From the NCBI GenBank assembly GCA_024641855.1, contig JAHECG010000023.1:1-33480 (forward strand): a stretch of DNA of 33,480 nt, written 5' to 3'. This DNA comes from Betaproteobacteria bacterium. Lineage in GTDB: Bacteria; Pseudomonadota; Gammaproteobacteria; Burkholderiales; Thiobacteraceae. Shown piece after piece: positions 16,910 through 27,039 of the stretch (within the stretch, counting starts at the first letter, position 1; the number at the start of each line of letters is the position of its first letter). The notes under the pieces were generated by a model, which was not told the origin of the DNA, did not search any database, and saw only the letters and a program-made list of their open reading frames with translations. The translations under genes and the position numbers were made by a program.

Positions 16910-17416
16910 ATGAACCCCGTCATCGAGCACCTGCCACGGTTACGCCGTTATGCAACCGCACTAACCCGGGACCAAGAACATGCCGAAGACCTTCTGCAGG
17001 ACACCTTGGAACGCGCCTACCGAAAATGGCATCTATGGCTACCCGGCAGCAATTTACGTGCTTGGCTGTTTAGCATCATGCATAACGTTTTCATGAACCA
17101 GCTGGCACGTGATGCAAAACGACCAACGGCCATCTCGTTGGACGAAGCCATCAACGAATCAACGGCGGCGCGCAATGAAACGCAAATGGAAGCACGCGAC
17201 TTGCTCAGCGCACTCGCCAAACTATCGGACGAGCAACGTGAAGTTGTCTTGCTCGTGTGTTTAGAGGATTTGAAGTATGAAGAGGTTGCCTATGTTTTAC
17301 GAATTCCGATCGGTACTGTCCGCTCGCGTCTCGCGCGTGGCAGGGAAAGACTTCGCCGCTTGATGGAAGGACTGCCCAGCGAAGACAATGTATCATCCTT
17401 GAAAGTCGCCAAATGA
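16910..17416 (+). CDS. ECF-type RNA polymerase sigma factor
   Basis: 168 residues with only sigma region 2 (about 5-70: YATALTRDQEHAEDLLQDTLERAYRKW, LRAWLFSIMHNVFMN) and region 4 (about 100-155: LSDEQREVVLLVCLEDLKYEEVA, then IPIGTVRSRLARGRERL). This is the layout of extracytoplasmic-function sigma factors. It would direct RNA polymerase to a small stress or envelope regulon; the inducing signal is unknown. The stop overlaps the start of a membrane anti-sigma gene (ATGA), the classical pairing. The ATG has no clear ribosome site. It diverges from yhdP, so an envelope-related trigger is possible but unproven. Confidence 0.95.
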   Translation: MNPVIEHLPRLRRYATALTRDQEHAEDLLQDTLERAYRKWHLWLPGSNLRAWLFSIMHNVFMNQLARDAKRPTAISLDEAINESTAARNETQMEARDLLSALAKLSDEQREVVLLVCLEDLKYEEVAYVLRIPIGTVRSRLARGRERLRRLMEGLPSEDNVSSLKVAK

Positions 17417-18225
17417 GCCTACAACATAATCCTATTCATACCGAAGACTTGGTTGCCTTTGCCGACGGTCAATTGGATCCGGCGCGCGCGCGCTTAGTTG
17501 CAATTTTCCTCAACGAAAATCCCGCCGCCGCCCAACAAGTCGAAGCATACCGTCAACAGAGCGCTGAGTTACATCGGCAATTCGATCCATCGCTGTCCGC
17601 TCCCATCCCCCACTATTTACTACCGCCTGAGCGTTCGTCCTTTGAATTACGTAAAAACCTTGCGACAACGTTATCCTCTCGCTGGAGCTGGGCAATTGCC
17701 GCCTCCTTAGCTTGGGTAATCTTGGGAATATCGTTGGGCTGGATATTAAAAGGGCAGCAAAGTACTTTTGCCGAACCCTCTGTCTTGGCCGGCAATACAT
17801 TGCTGCACCAAGCCAGTATTGCGCATGCCGTCTACGCACCGGAAGTCATGCATCCGGTTGAAGTGACAGCCAAAGACGAAGTGCATTTAGCTAAGTGGTT
17901 ATCGAAACGCTTGGATCGAAAGCTTGATATCCCCTCTTTTTCTACGCAAGGATTCAGCTTGATTGGCGGAAGACTGTTACCGACCGATAGCAACAACGCT
18001 GCTGCGCAATTCATGTACGAAAATAAACATGGGCAGCGACTGACGCTGTACGTGCGAGCAATGGCAGAAAAAGATGCCGATACCTCGTTCCGCTACGGTG
18101 AGAACAAAGGCATCGGCGTATTTTACTGGGTCGACCAAGAATGGGGCTATGCACTATCCGGCCCCTTCGATCGCAAAACGCTGTTCAATTTGGCTGATAC
18201 CGCTTATCGGCAATTCAACCTTTAA
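17413..18225 (+). CDS. Membrane anti-sigma factor
   Basis: 270 residues. The N-terminal cytoplasmic part starts with HTEDLVAFADGQLDPARAR, typical of RsiW/COG5662-like anti-sigma domains. One membrane helix lies at about 92-112 (WSWAIAASLAWVILGISLGW), followed by a periplasmic domain of about 155 residues with a VEVTAKDEVHLAKWLSKRL segment and a terminal strand-rich part. The usual zinc-binding HxxxCxxC cysteines are missing, so the sigma-binding domain must fold without zinc. It should hold the upstream sigma factor inactive at the membrane until a signal is received. The start overlaps the sigma stop by 4 bases. It ends 12 bases from the convergent typA stop with no visible terminator. Confidence 0.92.
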   Translation: MSLQHNPIHTEDLVAFADGQLDPARARLVAIFLNENPAAAQQVEAYRQQSAELHRQFDPSLSAPIPHYLLPPERSSFELRKNLATTLSSRWSWAIAASLAWVILGISLGWILKGQQSTFAEPSVLAGNTLLHQASIAHAVYAPEVMHPVEVTAKDEVHLAKWLSKRLDRKLDIPSFSTQGFSLIGGRLLPTDSNNAAAQFMYENKHGQRLTLYVRAMAEKDADTSFRYGENKGIGVFYWVDQEWGYALSGPFDRKTLFNLADTAYRQFNL

Positions 18226-18237
18226 GCTTGCAAACGT

Positions 18238-20067
18238 TTAGCCTGCGGCGCGACTCCCGCGCTTACGATCAATTTCTTTCAGGAAGCGTTTGCGCACGCG
18301 GATGAAGTGCGGTGTGACTTCGACCAATTCATCATCCTCGATAAACTCCAAAGCGCGCTCTAGGTTCATCTCGATTGGCGGCACCAAGGTCACCGCTTCA
18401 TCTGTACCGGAGGCACGCACGTTGGTCAGTTGCTTACCTTTTAGCGGGTTAACCACGAGATCGTTGTCACGGGTATGAATGCCGATGATCATGCCTTCGT
18501 ACAATTCATCGCCGGGGCTCACGATCATACGGCCACGATCTTGCAAGTTAAATAACGCATAAGCGACGGTTTTTCCCATGCCGTTGGAAATCAACACGCC
18601 ATTGCTGCGGCCTTTGAGTTCACCCGGCTTGATTGGGCCGTAATGGTCGAATACGTGATACAGCAAACCGGTGCCAGAAGTGGCAGTTAAAAACTCGGTT
18701 TGAAAACCGATTAAACCGCGCGCCGGAATCATGTACTCCAAGCGCACCCGGCCTTTGCCGTCCGGTTCCATATTGAGCAACTCGCCACGACGCATGCCGA
18801 GCTTTTCCATGATGGCGCCCTGATTGTTGCTCTCCACATCGACGGTAAGCATTTCATACGGTTCTTGCTTTTCGCCATCCACGTCTTTGATGATGACCTG
18901 TGGGCGCGATACGCCCATCTCGAAACCTTCACGACGCATGTTTTCGATCAGAATCGACAGATGCAATTCACCACGACCAGAAACACGGAATTTATCCGGG
19001 CTATCGGTATCTTCAACCCGCAAAGCGACGTTACTCAACAATTCACGGTCGAGACGCTCACGAATTTGACGGCTGGTGACGAACTTGCCATCGCGACCGG
19101 CGAACGGCGAGTTGTTTACCTCGAACGACATGGTCACGGTTGGTTCATCCACCGATAAAGGCGGCAAGGCTTCCGGATTGGCTGGATCGCAAAAGGTATC
19201 GGAAATATGCGGCGCTTCAATACCGGTAATCGCGACGATATCGCCGGCACTGGCTTCTGGTACTTCGATCCGATCCAAGCCGTGGAAACCCAGCACTTGC
19301 AAAATCTTACCGTTGCGCTGTTTGCCTTCATTTTCGACCACGACCACTTGCTGACCGGGTTTAACGCGGCCACGTTTGATGCGACCCACAGCAATGGTGC
19401 CAACGTAGCTGGAATACGCCAAGCTCGACACTTGCAACTGAAACGGGCCATCAGGATCAACGTCCGGCGCCTTCACATTTTTAATGATGGTTTCGAACAG
19501 CGGCGTCATATCACCCTCGCGTACTTCAGGGTCGAGGCTGGCATAGCCATTCAATGCCGAAGCGTAGACAACGGGGAAATCCAACTGTTCTTCCGTCGCA
19601 CCCAGCTTGTAGAACAGATCAAAGGTCTGATCCAACACCCAGCTGGCACGCGCGCCGGGGCGGTCGATTTTATTGATCACGACAATCGGATTCAGGCCTT
19701 GCGCAAAAGCTTTGCGCGTCACGAAACGGGTTTGCGGCATGGGGCCATCCATGGCGTCCACCAGCAGCAGCACACAGTCCACCATCGACAATACACGCTC
19801 CACTTCGCCGCCGAAATCGGCATGGCCCGGGGTATCGATGATGTTAATACGATATTCGGTATCGCCCTGTTTCCAGCGCAATGCGGTGTTCTTAGCGAGA
19901 ATGGTAATGCCGCGCTCACGTTCCAGATCGTTGGAGTCCATGACGCGCGTACCCATTTGCTGATGGGCGGCGAAGGTGCCGGATTGTTGCAGGAGCTTGT
20001 CGACGAGCGTGGTCTTGCCATGGTCGACGTGCGCGATAATTGCGATGTTACGGAGATTTTGAATCAC
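18238..20067 (-). CDS. typA: GTPase TypA/BipA
   Basis: About 609 residues, the usual size for this ribosome-binding translational GTPase, which helps 50S assembly and stress adaptation. G motifs are clear: [21 protein letters not shown] and [10 protein letters not shown]; the C-terminal part holds the BipA-specific region ([39 protein letters not shown]). The chosen start is the GTG that makes the protein begin with [11 protein letters not shown], matching E. coli BipA MIEKLRN. In-frame GTG and TTG codons 9 and 12 bases upstream are alternatives. No start here is ATG and none has a strong ribosome site. A TATAAT-like box lies upstream at 20106-20111. Confidence 0.97.
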   Translation of the reverse strand: MIQNLRNIAIIAHVDHGKTTLVDKLLQQSGTFAAHQQMGTRVMDSNDLERERGITILAKNTALRWKQGDTEYRINIIDTPGHADFGGEVERVLSMVDCVLLLVDAMDGPMPQTRFVTRKAFAQGLNPIVVINKIDRPGARASWVLDQTFDLFYKLGATEEQLDFPVVYASALNGYASLDPEVREGDMTPLFETIIKNVKAPDVDPDGPFQLQVSSLAYSSYVGTIAVGRIKRGRVKPGQQVVVVENEGKQRNGKILQVLGFHGLDRIEVPEASAGDIVAITGIEAPHISDTFCDPANPEALPPLSVDEPTVTMSFEVNNSPFAGRDGKFVTSRQIRERLDRELLSNVALRVEDTDSPDKFRVSGRGELHLSILIENMRREGFEMGVSRPQVIIKDVDGEKQEPYEMLTVDVESNNQGAIMEKLGMRRGELLNMEPDGKGRVRLEYMIPARGLIGFQTEFLTATSGTGLLYHVFDHYGPIKPGELKGRSNGVLISNGMGKTVAYALFNLQDRGRMIVSPGDELYEGMIIGIHTRDNDLVVNPLKGKQLTNVRASGTDEAVTLVPPIEMNLERALEFIEDDELVEVTPHFIRVRKRFLKEIDRKRGSRAAG

Positions 20068-20087
20068 GGGATGCACCAATAGGGTAA

Positions 20088-20111
20088 CGGCTAAAAAAGC
20101 CGACCATTATA
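20088..20111 (-). promoter_or_regulatory. typA -10 box and leader hairpin
   Basis: On the minus strand GGTATAATGG gives a perfect TATAAT at 20111-20106, without a convincing -35. Just downstream CGGCT/AGCCG (20088-20092 with 20098-20102) forms a 5-bp hairpin around AAAAA in the leader of typA. Whether the hairpin matters is unknown. Confidence 0.4.
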
Positions 20112-20207
20112 CCTGATGCCACGCCCTAATTGCTTGTTTTATGGTGTAGATTTAATCCAAGGTCATGCCAAAGCCTGATTTCAAAGAGTTTTGGCTTGAA
20201 AAACCGC

Positions 20208-20819
20208 TTAGGCCTTGGGCACCGTCTCTTTAAACACCTCTAAAGCGTTCAAACGATCTGCCAGTTTGGCCAGATTGGGGTGGGCTTCACGCCAGTGAAT
20301 CTCAGGAAAACGAAAATCCAGATAACCCAGCGTGCAACCAACGGTAATATCCGCCAAGTTCATCAAATCCCCAGTACACCACTTCTTTTCGCCCAATTCT
20401 TCGGACATAGCTTCCAAACCGCGAAATACCGACTGCTCTTGGCGCACAATCCAGTCATGACTCTGATGTTCTGCTGCACGCTGGGTACGCTCAATAAAGA
20501 TCAGTGCTGCTGAATCCGTCACACCATCCGCCAAAGCTTCCCAACGCCTGACTGCGATGCGCTGACGATTGCCTTCGGGAATTAAACGCGATACGGGTGT
20601 GACCGTATCCAAATATTCGGCGATGACGCGCGAATCAAACAGCGTGGCGCCGTCGTCCAGCACTAGTACTGGTACTTTTCCCAGTGGGTTGAACTCCGAA
20701 ACTTTCGTGTCTGGCGACCACGGAATATCCACCACAAATTCAAGTTCAATGTGCTTTTCGTCAGCCACGATACGCACTTTGCGCACGAAGGGGCTGGTCA
20801 AGGATCCGATTAATTTCAT
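20208..20819 (-). CDS. Glutathione S-transferase, YibF-like
   Basis: 203 residues, the standard size. The N-terminal thioredoxin-like domain has TSPFVRKVRI (8-17), where Ser9 is the likely glutathione-activating residue, and NPLGKVPVLVLDDG (44-57) and LFDSRVIAEYLD (60-71). The helical domain follows, with ALADGVTDSAAL and NLADITVGCTLGYLDFRFP. The protein resembles E. coli YibF closely in these segments. Its substrate is unknown; it would conjugate or reduce small molecules in the cytoplasm. It lies 21 bases after acnB on the same strand and about 140 bases before typA, so it may be read through from acnB. No strong ribosome site is visible. Confidence 0.93.
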   Translation of the reverse strand: MKLIGSLTSPFVRKVRIVADEKHIELEFVVDIPWSPDTKVSEFNPLGKVPVLVLDDGATLFDSRVIAEYLDTVTPVSRLIPEGNRQRIAVRRWEALADGVTDSAALIFIERTQRAAEHQSHDWIVRQEQSVFRGLEAMSEELGEKKWCTGDLMNLADITVGCTLGYLDFRFPEIHWREAHPNLAKLADRLNALEVFKETVPKA

Positions 20820-20840
20820 GATAGTTCCGCTGAATTATTA

Positions 20841-23402
20841 TTACGCCGATGTCACCGGAATCACTGTACCGGGCCGGATATAGTCGGCCATTTGATTGAA
20901 ATTCAAATAGCGGTAAATATTATCCGACAACGGTGCGATCTTATCTTTCACTATAGCCAGATATTCTTCGAGTGTGGGCATTCTGCCGAGTTTCGCGCAC
21001 ACAGCTGCTAATTCCGCCGAGCCAAGGTAAACACGGGCATTTTTACCCATGCGATTATCGAAGTTGCGCGTACTGGTCGAGAACACCGTAGCGCCATCGG
21101 CTACCCGCGCTTGATTGCCCATACACAAGCTGCAACCCGGCAATTCGATACGCGCACCGGCACGTCCGAACACGCCATACACGCCCTCTTCGCGCAATTC
21201 ATGTTCATCCATGCGCGTCGGCGGCGCGATCCACAAGCGCGTCGGGATCAAGCCCGCATCTTCCAGCACCTTGCCTGCGGCACGGTAATGGCCAATATTG
21301 GTCATGCAACTGCCGATAAACACTTCATCCACTTTATCGCCGACCACGGCTGACAAAGGTTTGATGTCGTCTGGATCATTGGGGCAAGCCACCAAAGGCT
21401 CCTTAATCTCATTCAGATCGATTTCCAACACATACGCGTATTCCGCATCAGCATCCGGCTCTAACAAACTAGGCTGATCAATCCAAGCACGCATCGCATC
21501 GATGCGGCGTTGCAGAGTGCGAGCATCTTGATAACCCTTGTCAATCAAGTTCTCCATCAACACGATATTGGAATTCAAATATTCGATCACTGGCGCTTGA
21601 TTCAAACGCACGGAACAGCCATTGGCAGAACGCTCTGCGGAAGCATCGGCAAACTCGAAAGCTTGCTCGACTTTCAGATCCGGCAAGCCTTCGATTTCCA
21701 GAATACGGCCGTTGAACACATTCTTTTTACCCTGCTTACCAACCGTTAATTCGCCCTTCTGAATTGCGGCATAAGGGATTGCATTTACTAGATCGCGCAA
21801 GGTAATGCCCGGCTGCATTTTGCCTTTGAAGCGCACCAGCACTGATTCCGGCATATCCAGTGGCATCACGCCCATGGCCGCGCCAAACGCTACTAAGCCA
21901 GAACCTGCCGGGAAAGAAATGCCGATCGGGAAGCGCGTATGCGAATCGCCGCCAGTGCCGACGGTATCCGGCAGCAACATGCGATTGAGCCAAGAGTGAA
22001 TCACACCATCGCCCGGCTTCAGCGCAACACCGCCACGCGAGGATATAAAATCCGGCAACTCATGCTGCAGTTTGATATCCACTGGCTTGGGATAAGCGGC
22101 CGTATGGCAGAAACTTTGCATCACCAAATCGGCGGAGAAGCCGAGACAAGCCAACTCTTTCAATTCGTCTCGCGTCATCGCGCCGGTGGTGTCTTGCGAA
22201 CCCACGGTGGTCATTTTCGGTTCGCAATAAGTACCGGGGCGTACGCCGGGTACGCCACAGGCACGGCCAACCATCTTCTGTGCCTGCGTGAAACCCTTAC
22301 CGGTATCCTTCGGCATAATGGGTTTGATGAACAAATCCGAGTGCGGCAGACCCAGCACTTCACGCGCCCGCGTCGTCAGCCCACGGCCGATAATCAAAGG
22401 TATACGGCCACCGGCACGCATTTCATCCGGCATGGTCAGCGGCTCAAGCTTGAACGACGAAATCACTTCGCCGGCAGCATTTTTAACTTCGCCTTTGAAC
22501 GGATAAATCGTGATCACATCGCCCATTTCCATCTTGGAGACGTCGCACTGAATCGGCAGTGCACCGGAATCTTCGGCGGTGTTGAAAAAAATCGGCGCAA
22601 TCTTGTTGCCCAGCACGATGCCGCCGGTGCGCTTGTTAGGCAGATGCGGAATATCGTTGCCCATAAACCACTGCACGGAATTGATCGCGGATTTACGTGA
22701 AGAGCCGGTACCCACCACATCGCCCACATAAGCCAAGGGCAAGCCTTTTGCATTCAACTTTTCGATCGTGGCCAAGCCATCGGGCATCTTATTCACCAAC
22801 ATCGCTTTGGCATGCAGCGGAATGTCCGGACGCGACCAAGCATCTTGCGCCGGAGACAGATCGTCGGTATTCGTTTCACCCGGCACTTTGAACACGACGC
22901 ATTGAATTGACTCGGCAAGTACTGGCTTGTTGGTAAACCACTCCGCATCGGCCCAGGATTGCAGCAAGGTTTTCGCGTGCGCGTTACCGGCCTTGAATTT
23001 TTCAACGACGTCATGGAAGGCATCGAAAATCAGCGCGGTGTGTGACAAAGCCTGCACCGCATCCGGCGCCAGCGTAGCGTCATCAAGCAAAGCGATCAGC
23101 GTATGCACGTTGTAGCCACCAAGCATGGTGCCTAAGACTTGCACCGCGTGTTGGCGACACACTAACGGCGTTTCAACTTTTCCAGTAGCCACATCTGCAA
23201 GAAACGCGGCTTTTACATAAGCGGCTTGATCCACGCCCGGTGGCACGCGGTTTTCCAGCAGATCGAGCAGAAAGTCATCTTCGCCTTTCGGTGGATTCTT
23301 GATCAACTCAACCAAAGCGGCGACTTGTTCAGCATTGAGCGGGAGTGGCGGCAGTCCTTGGGACGCGCGCTCGGCTAGGTGTGAGCGGTAGGATTCAAGC
23401 AT
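20841..23402 (-). CDS. acnB: Aconitate hydratase B
   Basis: 853 residues (E. coli AcnB has 865). It converts citrate to isocitrate via cis-aconitate in the TCA cycle, and its apo form can bind mRNA. The [4Fe-4S] cluster cysteines are Cys699 in GSCMTNIGH, and Cys757 and Cys760 in [11 protein letters not shown]. The AcnB-specific N-terminal HEAT-like domain is present ([33 protein letters not shown]), followed by the swivel domain ([27 protein letters not shown]). The ATG has no clear ribosome site and sits about 30 bases after an extended -10 promoter. It is followed by the glutathione transferase gene. Confidence 0.98.
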   Translation of the reverse strand: MLESYRSHLAERASQGLPPLPLNAEQVAALVELIKNPPKGEDDFLLDLLENRVPPGVDQAAYVKAAFLADVATGKVETPLVCRQHAVQVLGTMLGGYNVHTLIALLDDATLAPDAVQALSHTALIFDAFHDVVEKFKAGNAHAKTLLQSWADAEWFTNKPVLAESIQCVVFKVPGETNTDDLSPAQDAWSRPDIPLHAKAMLVNKMPDGLATIEKLNAKGLPLAYVGDVVGTGSSRKSAINSVQWFMGNDIPHLPNKRTGGIVLGNKIAPIFFNTAEDSGALPIQCDVSKMEMGDVITIYPFKGEVKNAAGEVISSFKLEPLTMPDEMRAGGRIPLIIGRGLTTRAREVLGLPHSDLFIKPIMPKDTGKGFTQAQKMVGRACGVPGVRPGTYCEPKMTTVGSQDTTGAMTRDELKELACLGFSADLVMQSFCHTAAYPKPVDIKLQHELPDFISSRGGVALKPGDGVIHSWLNRMLLPDTVGTGGDSHTRFPIGISFPAGSGLVAFGAAMGVMPLDMPESVLVRFKGKMQPGITLRDLVNAIPYAAIQKGELTVGKQGKKNVFNGRILEIEGLPDLKVEQAFEFADASAERSANGCSVRLNQAPVIEYLNSNIVLMENLIDKGYQDARTLQRRIDAMRAWIDQPSLLEPDADAEYAYVLEIDLNEIKEPLVACPNDPDDIKPLSAVVGDKVDEVFIGSCMTNIGHYRAAGKVLEDAGLIPTRLWIAPPTRMDEHELREEGVYGVFGRAGARIELPGCSLCMGNQARVADGATVFSTSTRNFDNRMGKNARVYLGSAELAAVCAKLGRMPTLEEYLAIVKDKIAPLSDNIYRYLNFNQMADYIRPGTVIPVTSA

Positions 23403-23436
23403 GGGGAGTCACTTTATACGGCGAAAAGGATGGTGA

Positions 23437-23445
23437 ATTATACCA
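23437..23445 (-). promoter_or_regulatory. Extended -10 promoter of acnB
   Basis: On the minus strand TGGTATAAT combines a perfect TATAAT with the TG of an extended -10 element, about 35 bases before the acnB ATG. The -35 position is poor, as is usual for extended -10 promoters. Confidence 0.5.
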
Positions 23446-23508
23446 TTCGACGACATCGCACTTGAGGCAAACCATAGCAAAGAAATTTATGGGGTAGGCG
23501 TAAAAATC

Positions 23509-24102
23509 TTATGCACCAGAGCCGTGCAAGGCCATAACAACCCTTTCTCGCAGCATGGGAATAACCGCTTTCTCAAACCAGGGATTCTGTTTCAGCCACA
23601 ACTGATTGCGTGGACTCGGATGCGGCAGCGGTAAAAATTCCGGCAGATATTCCTGATACATCTGCACCGTCTCGCGCAGGGTTTTCTTTCGACGTTTACC
23701 GAGGTAATAGCTCTGCGCGTATTGACCAATGAGCAATGTTAATTGGATCTTAGGCATCATTTCGCGCAACCGAGGATGCCACAGCGGCGCGCACTCCGGT
23801 CTCGGTGGCGCATCGCCGCGCGCGCCTGAACCAGGAAAGCACAAGCCCGTGGGAACGATTGCGATGTGTCGTTGGTCATAAAACTGCTCACGCGTCATTT
23901 GCAGCCAAATGCGCAACCGATCTCCAGAAACATCGTTCCAAGGAATACCGGTTTCGTGCACCCGTCGACCCGGTGCTTGGCCAACGATTAAGATGCGCGC
24001 CGTTGCGGACGCACGGAGTATCGGGCGCGGCCCCAAAGGAAGATTGGCTTCGCACAAATGGCAGGCGCGGATTTCGGACACTAACGCATCGAGTTTGGTC
24101 AT
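23509..24102 (-). CDS. Uracil-DNA glycosylase superfamily protein
   Basis: 197 residues from the ATG at 24102; the open frame continues upstream, but the family begins here and the adjacent divergent gene needs the room. Motifs are GQAPGRRVHETGIPWND (41-57), in place of family 4 GEAPG..E, and HPSPRN (161-166) as the DNA-contact loop. Four cysteines, 14 and 17 (CHLC), 88 and 104, are spaced as in family 4 UDGs that hold a [4Fe-4S] cluster. The protein probably removes uracil or another damaged base, but the changed catalytic motif makes specificity uncertain. No strong ribosome site is seen. It diverges from a DsrE-like gene, leaving a 46-base region. Confidence 0.85.
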   Translation of the reverse strand: MTKLDALVSEIRACHLCEANLPLGPRPILRASATARILIVGQAPGRRVHETGIPWNDVSGDRLRIWLQMTREQFYDQRHIAIVPTGLCFPGSGARGDAPPRPECAPLWHPRLREMMPKIQLTLLIGQYAQSYYLGKRRKKTLRETVQMYQEYLPEFLPLPHPSPRNQLWLKQNPWFEKAVIPMLRERVVMALHGSGA

Positions 24103-24148
24103 GGCATTATTGTAGTCATCCCCACACGCTGAACTGAAGAAAGACAAC

Positions 24149-24643
24149 ATGAAACAGCTATTAATTATCCTTACCCTACTCCTCTCCAGCGTGACACACG
24201 CGGCGGACCATCCGCTTATTACCCAGTTACTGGCCCAAGATAAGACGCCACCGGGCGTGGTATTTGAAATCGTAACCGGCGACCCCAAAGCCCTAAGCTG
24301 GGCCGTGCCACAGGTGGCAGACTACGCCAAACGCTTGCGCGAGCACTTTCCCAAACTGGAAATTGCCGTCGTCACCCATGGCCAGGAAATGTTTGCGCTG
24401 CAAACGGATAAGCGCGGCGCTTCGCCTGAAGTCCATGCGGAAATCGAGCAATTAGTGAAAGAGCAGCACATCCCGGTCCACGTTTGCGAAACCTATGCCA
24501 AATGGCGTGGTATTGGGGCGGAGGCTTTTCCAGATTACGTAAACGTAGCTCCCGCTGGATCAACCCAAGTAAAGACATACATGGAACTTGGCTACATGCT
24601 GATTAAAATCAGCGCCCCCATCAATGGAAAGCCCGCACGCTAA
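24149..24643 (+). CDS. Exported DsrE-like protein
   Basis: 164 residues with a signal peptide (MKQLLIILTLLLSSVTHA, cleavage near residue 18-19). The rest resembles the DsrE/DsrF-like fold: FEIVTGDPKALSWAVPQVADYAK, LEIAVVTHGQEMFAL (115-residue region), QLVKEQHIPVHVCETYAKWRG, and a terminal stretch ending GYMLIKISAP. A single cysteine in PVHVCETY may correspond to the sulfur-carrying Cys of some DsrE proteins, but one residue is weak evidence. Its periplasmic location is unusual for sulfur relay. AAGAAAG precedes the ATG. It starts 46 bases from the divergent UDG gene and 60 bases before purB. Function unknown. Confidence 0.8.
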   Translation: MKQLLIILTLLLSSVTHAADHPLITQLLAQDKTPPGVVFEIVTGDPKALSWAVPQVADYAKRLREHFPKLEIAVVTHGQEMFALQTDKRGASPEVHAEIEQLVKEQHIPVHVCETYAKWRGIGAEAFPDYVNVAPAGSTQVKTYMELGYMLIKISAPINGKPAR

Positions 24644-24673
24644 GAGCAGTAAATATGGGCCATGATCGGGTAA

Positions 24674-26074
<1,401 letters not shown>

Positions 26075-26110
26075 CCGCGCCGATTCACCCTTTAAGATCG
26101 GTAAATAGTG

Positions 26111-26143
26111 CCGATATTACCTATACTGACCCTAAGGTATCGG
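26111..26143 (+). promoter_or_regulatory. Hairpin covering the GAF-gene ribosome site
   Basis: CCGATA..ACC (26111-26116, 26119-26121) can pair with GGTATCGG (26136-26143), giving 8 bp with a 2-base bulge. The AAGG (26134-26137) that serves as ribosome site for the ATG at 26145 lies partly in the stem. TATACT at 26122-26127 in the loop could instead be a -10 box, in which case the hairpin would not be transcribed. Confidence 0.3.
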
Positions 26144-26144
26144 T

Positions 26145-26897
26145 ATGAGTAATCTCAGTCACTCGCTTCTACAACTACACGATCTCGCCAGTTTTCTCGA
26201 TACGCAAGGTAATCTGGAACTGAGCTTGGGCCAACTCGCCGAAATGGCGGCAAAAATCCTCAATGCCGAGCATTGTTCCATCATGTTGTTGGATGAAGAA
26301 GAAAAAGACGAGCTCAAATTACGCGTGTTCGGCAACTTTGGCGGCTTACCCGATGCTGCCTTCAAGCAAATCACCAAAAAAGGCGAAGGTATATCCGGCC
26401 ATGTGCTAGCCACGGGCCAACCCCTACTGGTCGAAGATATCGAGAAATCCGAATTCGCCACCGTTGCGCGGCGACTAAGCGCCGGCAGTAAAAGCCTCAT
26501 TTCGGCGCCTATCGTCCTACGGCGCAATATCGTCGGCGTGATCAACGTCAGCGACCCAAAATCCAAACGCCCATTCAATCTCGACGATTTGCACTTGCTG
26601 GACGTCGTCGCCCTATTCGTGGGTAAGTCGGTGCAGGTAGCACAACTGCAAAGCATCCTGAATTCCCGCTTTGCCCAAATAGCCTTGGCGCAAGAAGCCA
26701 ATAACGCGATTGGCGATGCCATGGCTTTCGTCAGCGACAATCCGAATCAGTTGGCGAAGATACTCGCCAAATCTTTTTTCAAGGAAATGAGCAAGGCCGG
26801 ATTCAGTTCCACGCAAATCATCCACGCGGCCAGCGAGATCATCAATCAGCTGAACTCCAACCTGAGTAAGCACAGCAAACGGCTGGAACGGAAATAA
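26145..26897 (+). CDS. Stand-alone GAF-domain protein
   Basis: 250 residues. A GAF domain covers about 25-170, recognisable by AEHCSIMLLDEEEKDELKLRVFGNFGG, the GISGHVLATGQPLLVEDIEKS stretch and KSLISAPIVLRRNIVGVINVSDP. The last 75 residues are helical (NNAIGDAMAFVSDNPNQLAKILAKSFFKEMSKAGF) without a known output domain such as HATPase or GGDEF. It is probably a cytoplasmic small-molecule or redox sensor acting through a partner, but no partner gene is evident next to it. AAGG lies 7 bases before the ATG in a possible hairpin. It follows purB by 70 bases and converges on a SlyD-like gene across a repeat element. Confidence 0.88.
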   Translation: MSNLSHSLLQLHDLASFLDTQGNLELSLGQLAEMAAKILNAEHCSIMLLDEEEKDELKLRVFGNFGGLPDAAFKQITKKGEGISGHVLATGQPLLVEDIEKSEFATVARRLSAGSKSLISAPIVLRRNIVGVINVSDPKSKRPFNLDDLHLLDVVALFVGKSVQVAQLQSILNSRFAQIALAQEANNAIGDAMAFVSDNPNQLAKILAKSFFKEMSKAGFSSTQIIHAASEIINQLNSNLSKHSKRLERK

Positions 26898-26903
26898 GCG
26901 GCA

Positions 26904-26933
26904 TTCTTCTCCACTATTTCACGAGGAGAAGAA
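26904..26933. repeat. Inverted repeat after the GAF gene
   Basis: TTCTTCTCC (26904-26912) and GGAGAAGAA (26925-26933) are perfect 9-bp arms around a 12-base loop. An A-run follows on the plus strand, so it does not form a plus-strand terminator with a T-tail. It directly abuts the CGCAAAGA repeat and may belong to the same element. Confidence 0.5.
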
Positions 26934-26944
26934 AAAATTTGAAA

Positions 26945-27015
26945 TGCAAAGACCGCAAAGACGCAAAGACGCAAAGAATTCCTGCTTTTTCTTTGCGAAC
27001 TTTGCGGCCTTTGCG
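26945..27015. repeat. CGCAAAGA intergenic repeat with opposing arms
   Basis: Four GCAAAGA-type units in near 8-base steps (26946-26978) are followed, after a short spacer, by CTTTGCG units in the opposite direction (26990-27015, 9-base steps). The whole can fold back on itself. Runs of CGCAAAGACGCAAAG are known to me as intergenic elements in many environmental bacteria. It lies between convergent genes, where it may end transcription or simply persist as a selfish repeat. Confidence 0.7.
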
Positions 27016-27039
27016 TTGAAAACAGTTCTAAAAAAACGC

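Noticed and set aside
19207-20082. A 291-codon plus-strand open frame opposite typA
   Set aside because: It lies wholly opposite the conserved typA reading frame, has no recognisable domain, and its composition is that expected of an antisense shadow of a GC-balanced gene.
21939-22700. A 253-codon plus-strand open frame opposite acnB
   Set aside because: It is fully antisense to acnB, rich in His and Arg as shadow frames are, and shows no domain or ribosome site.
24103-24288. Upstream extension of the UDG-family gene
   Set aside because: The frame is open but would overlap the divergent DsrE-like gene and its signal peptide, and the family consensus begins at the ATG at 24102.
26945-27015. 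The CGCAAAGA units as a CRISPR array
   Set aside because: The units are 8-9 bases with no regular spacers, and no cas genes are present.
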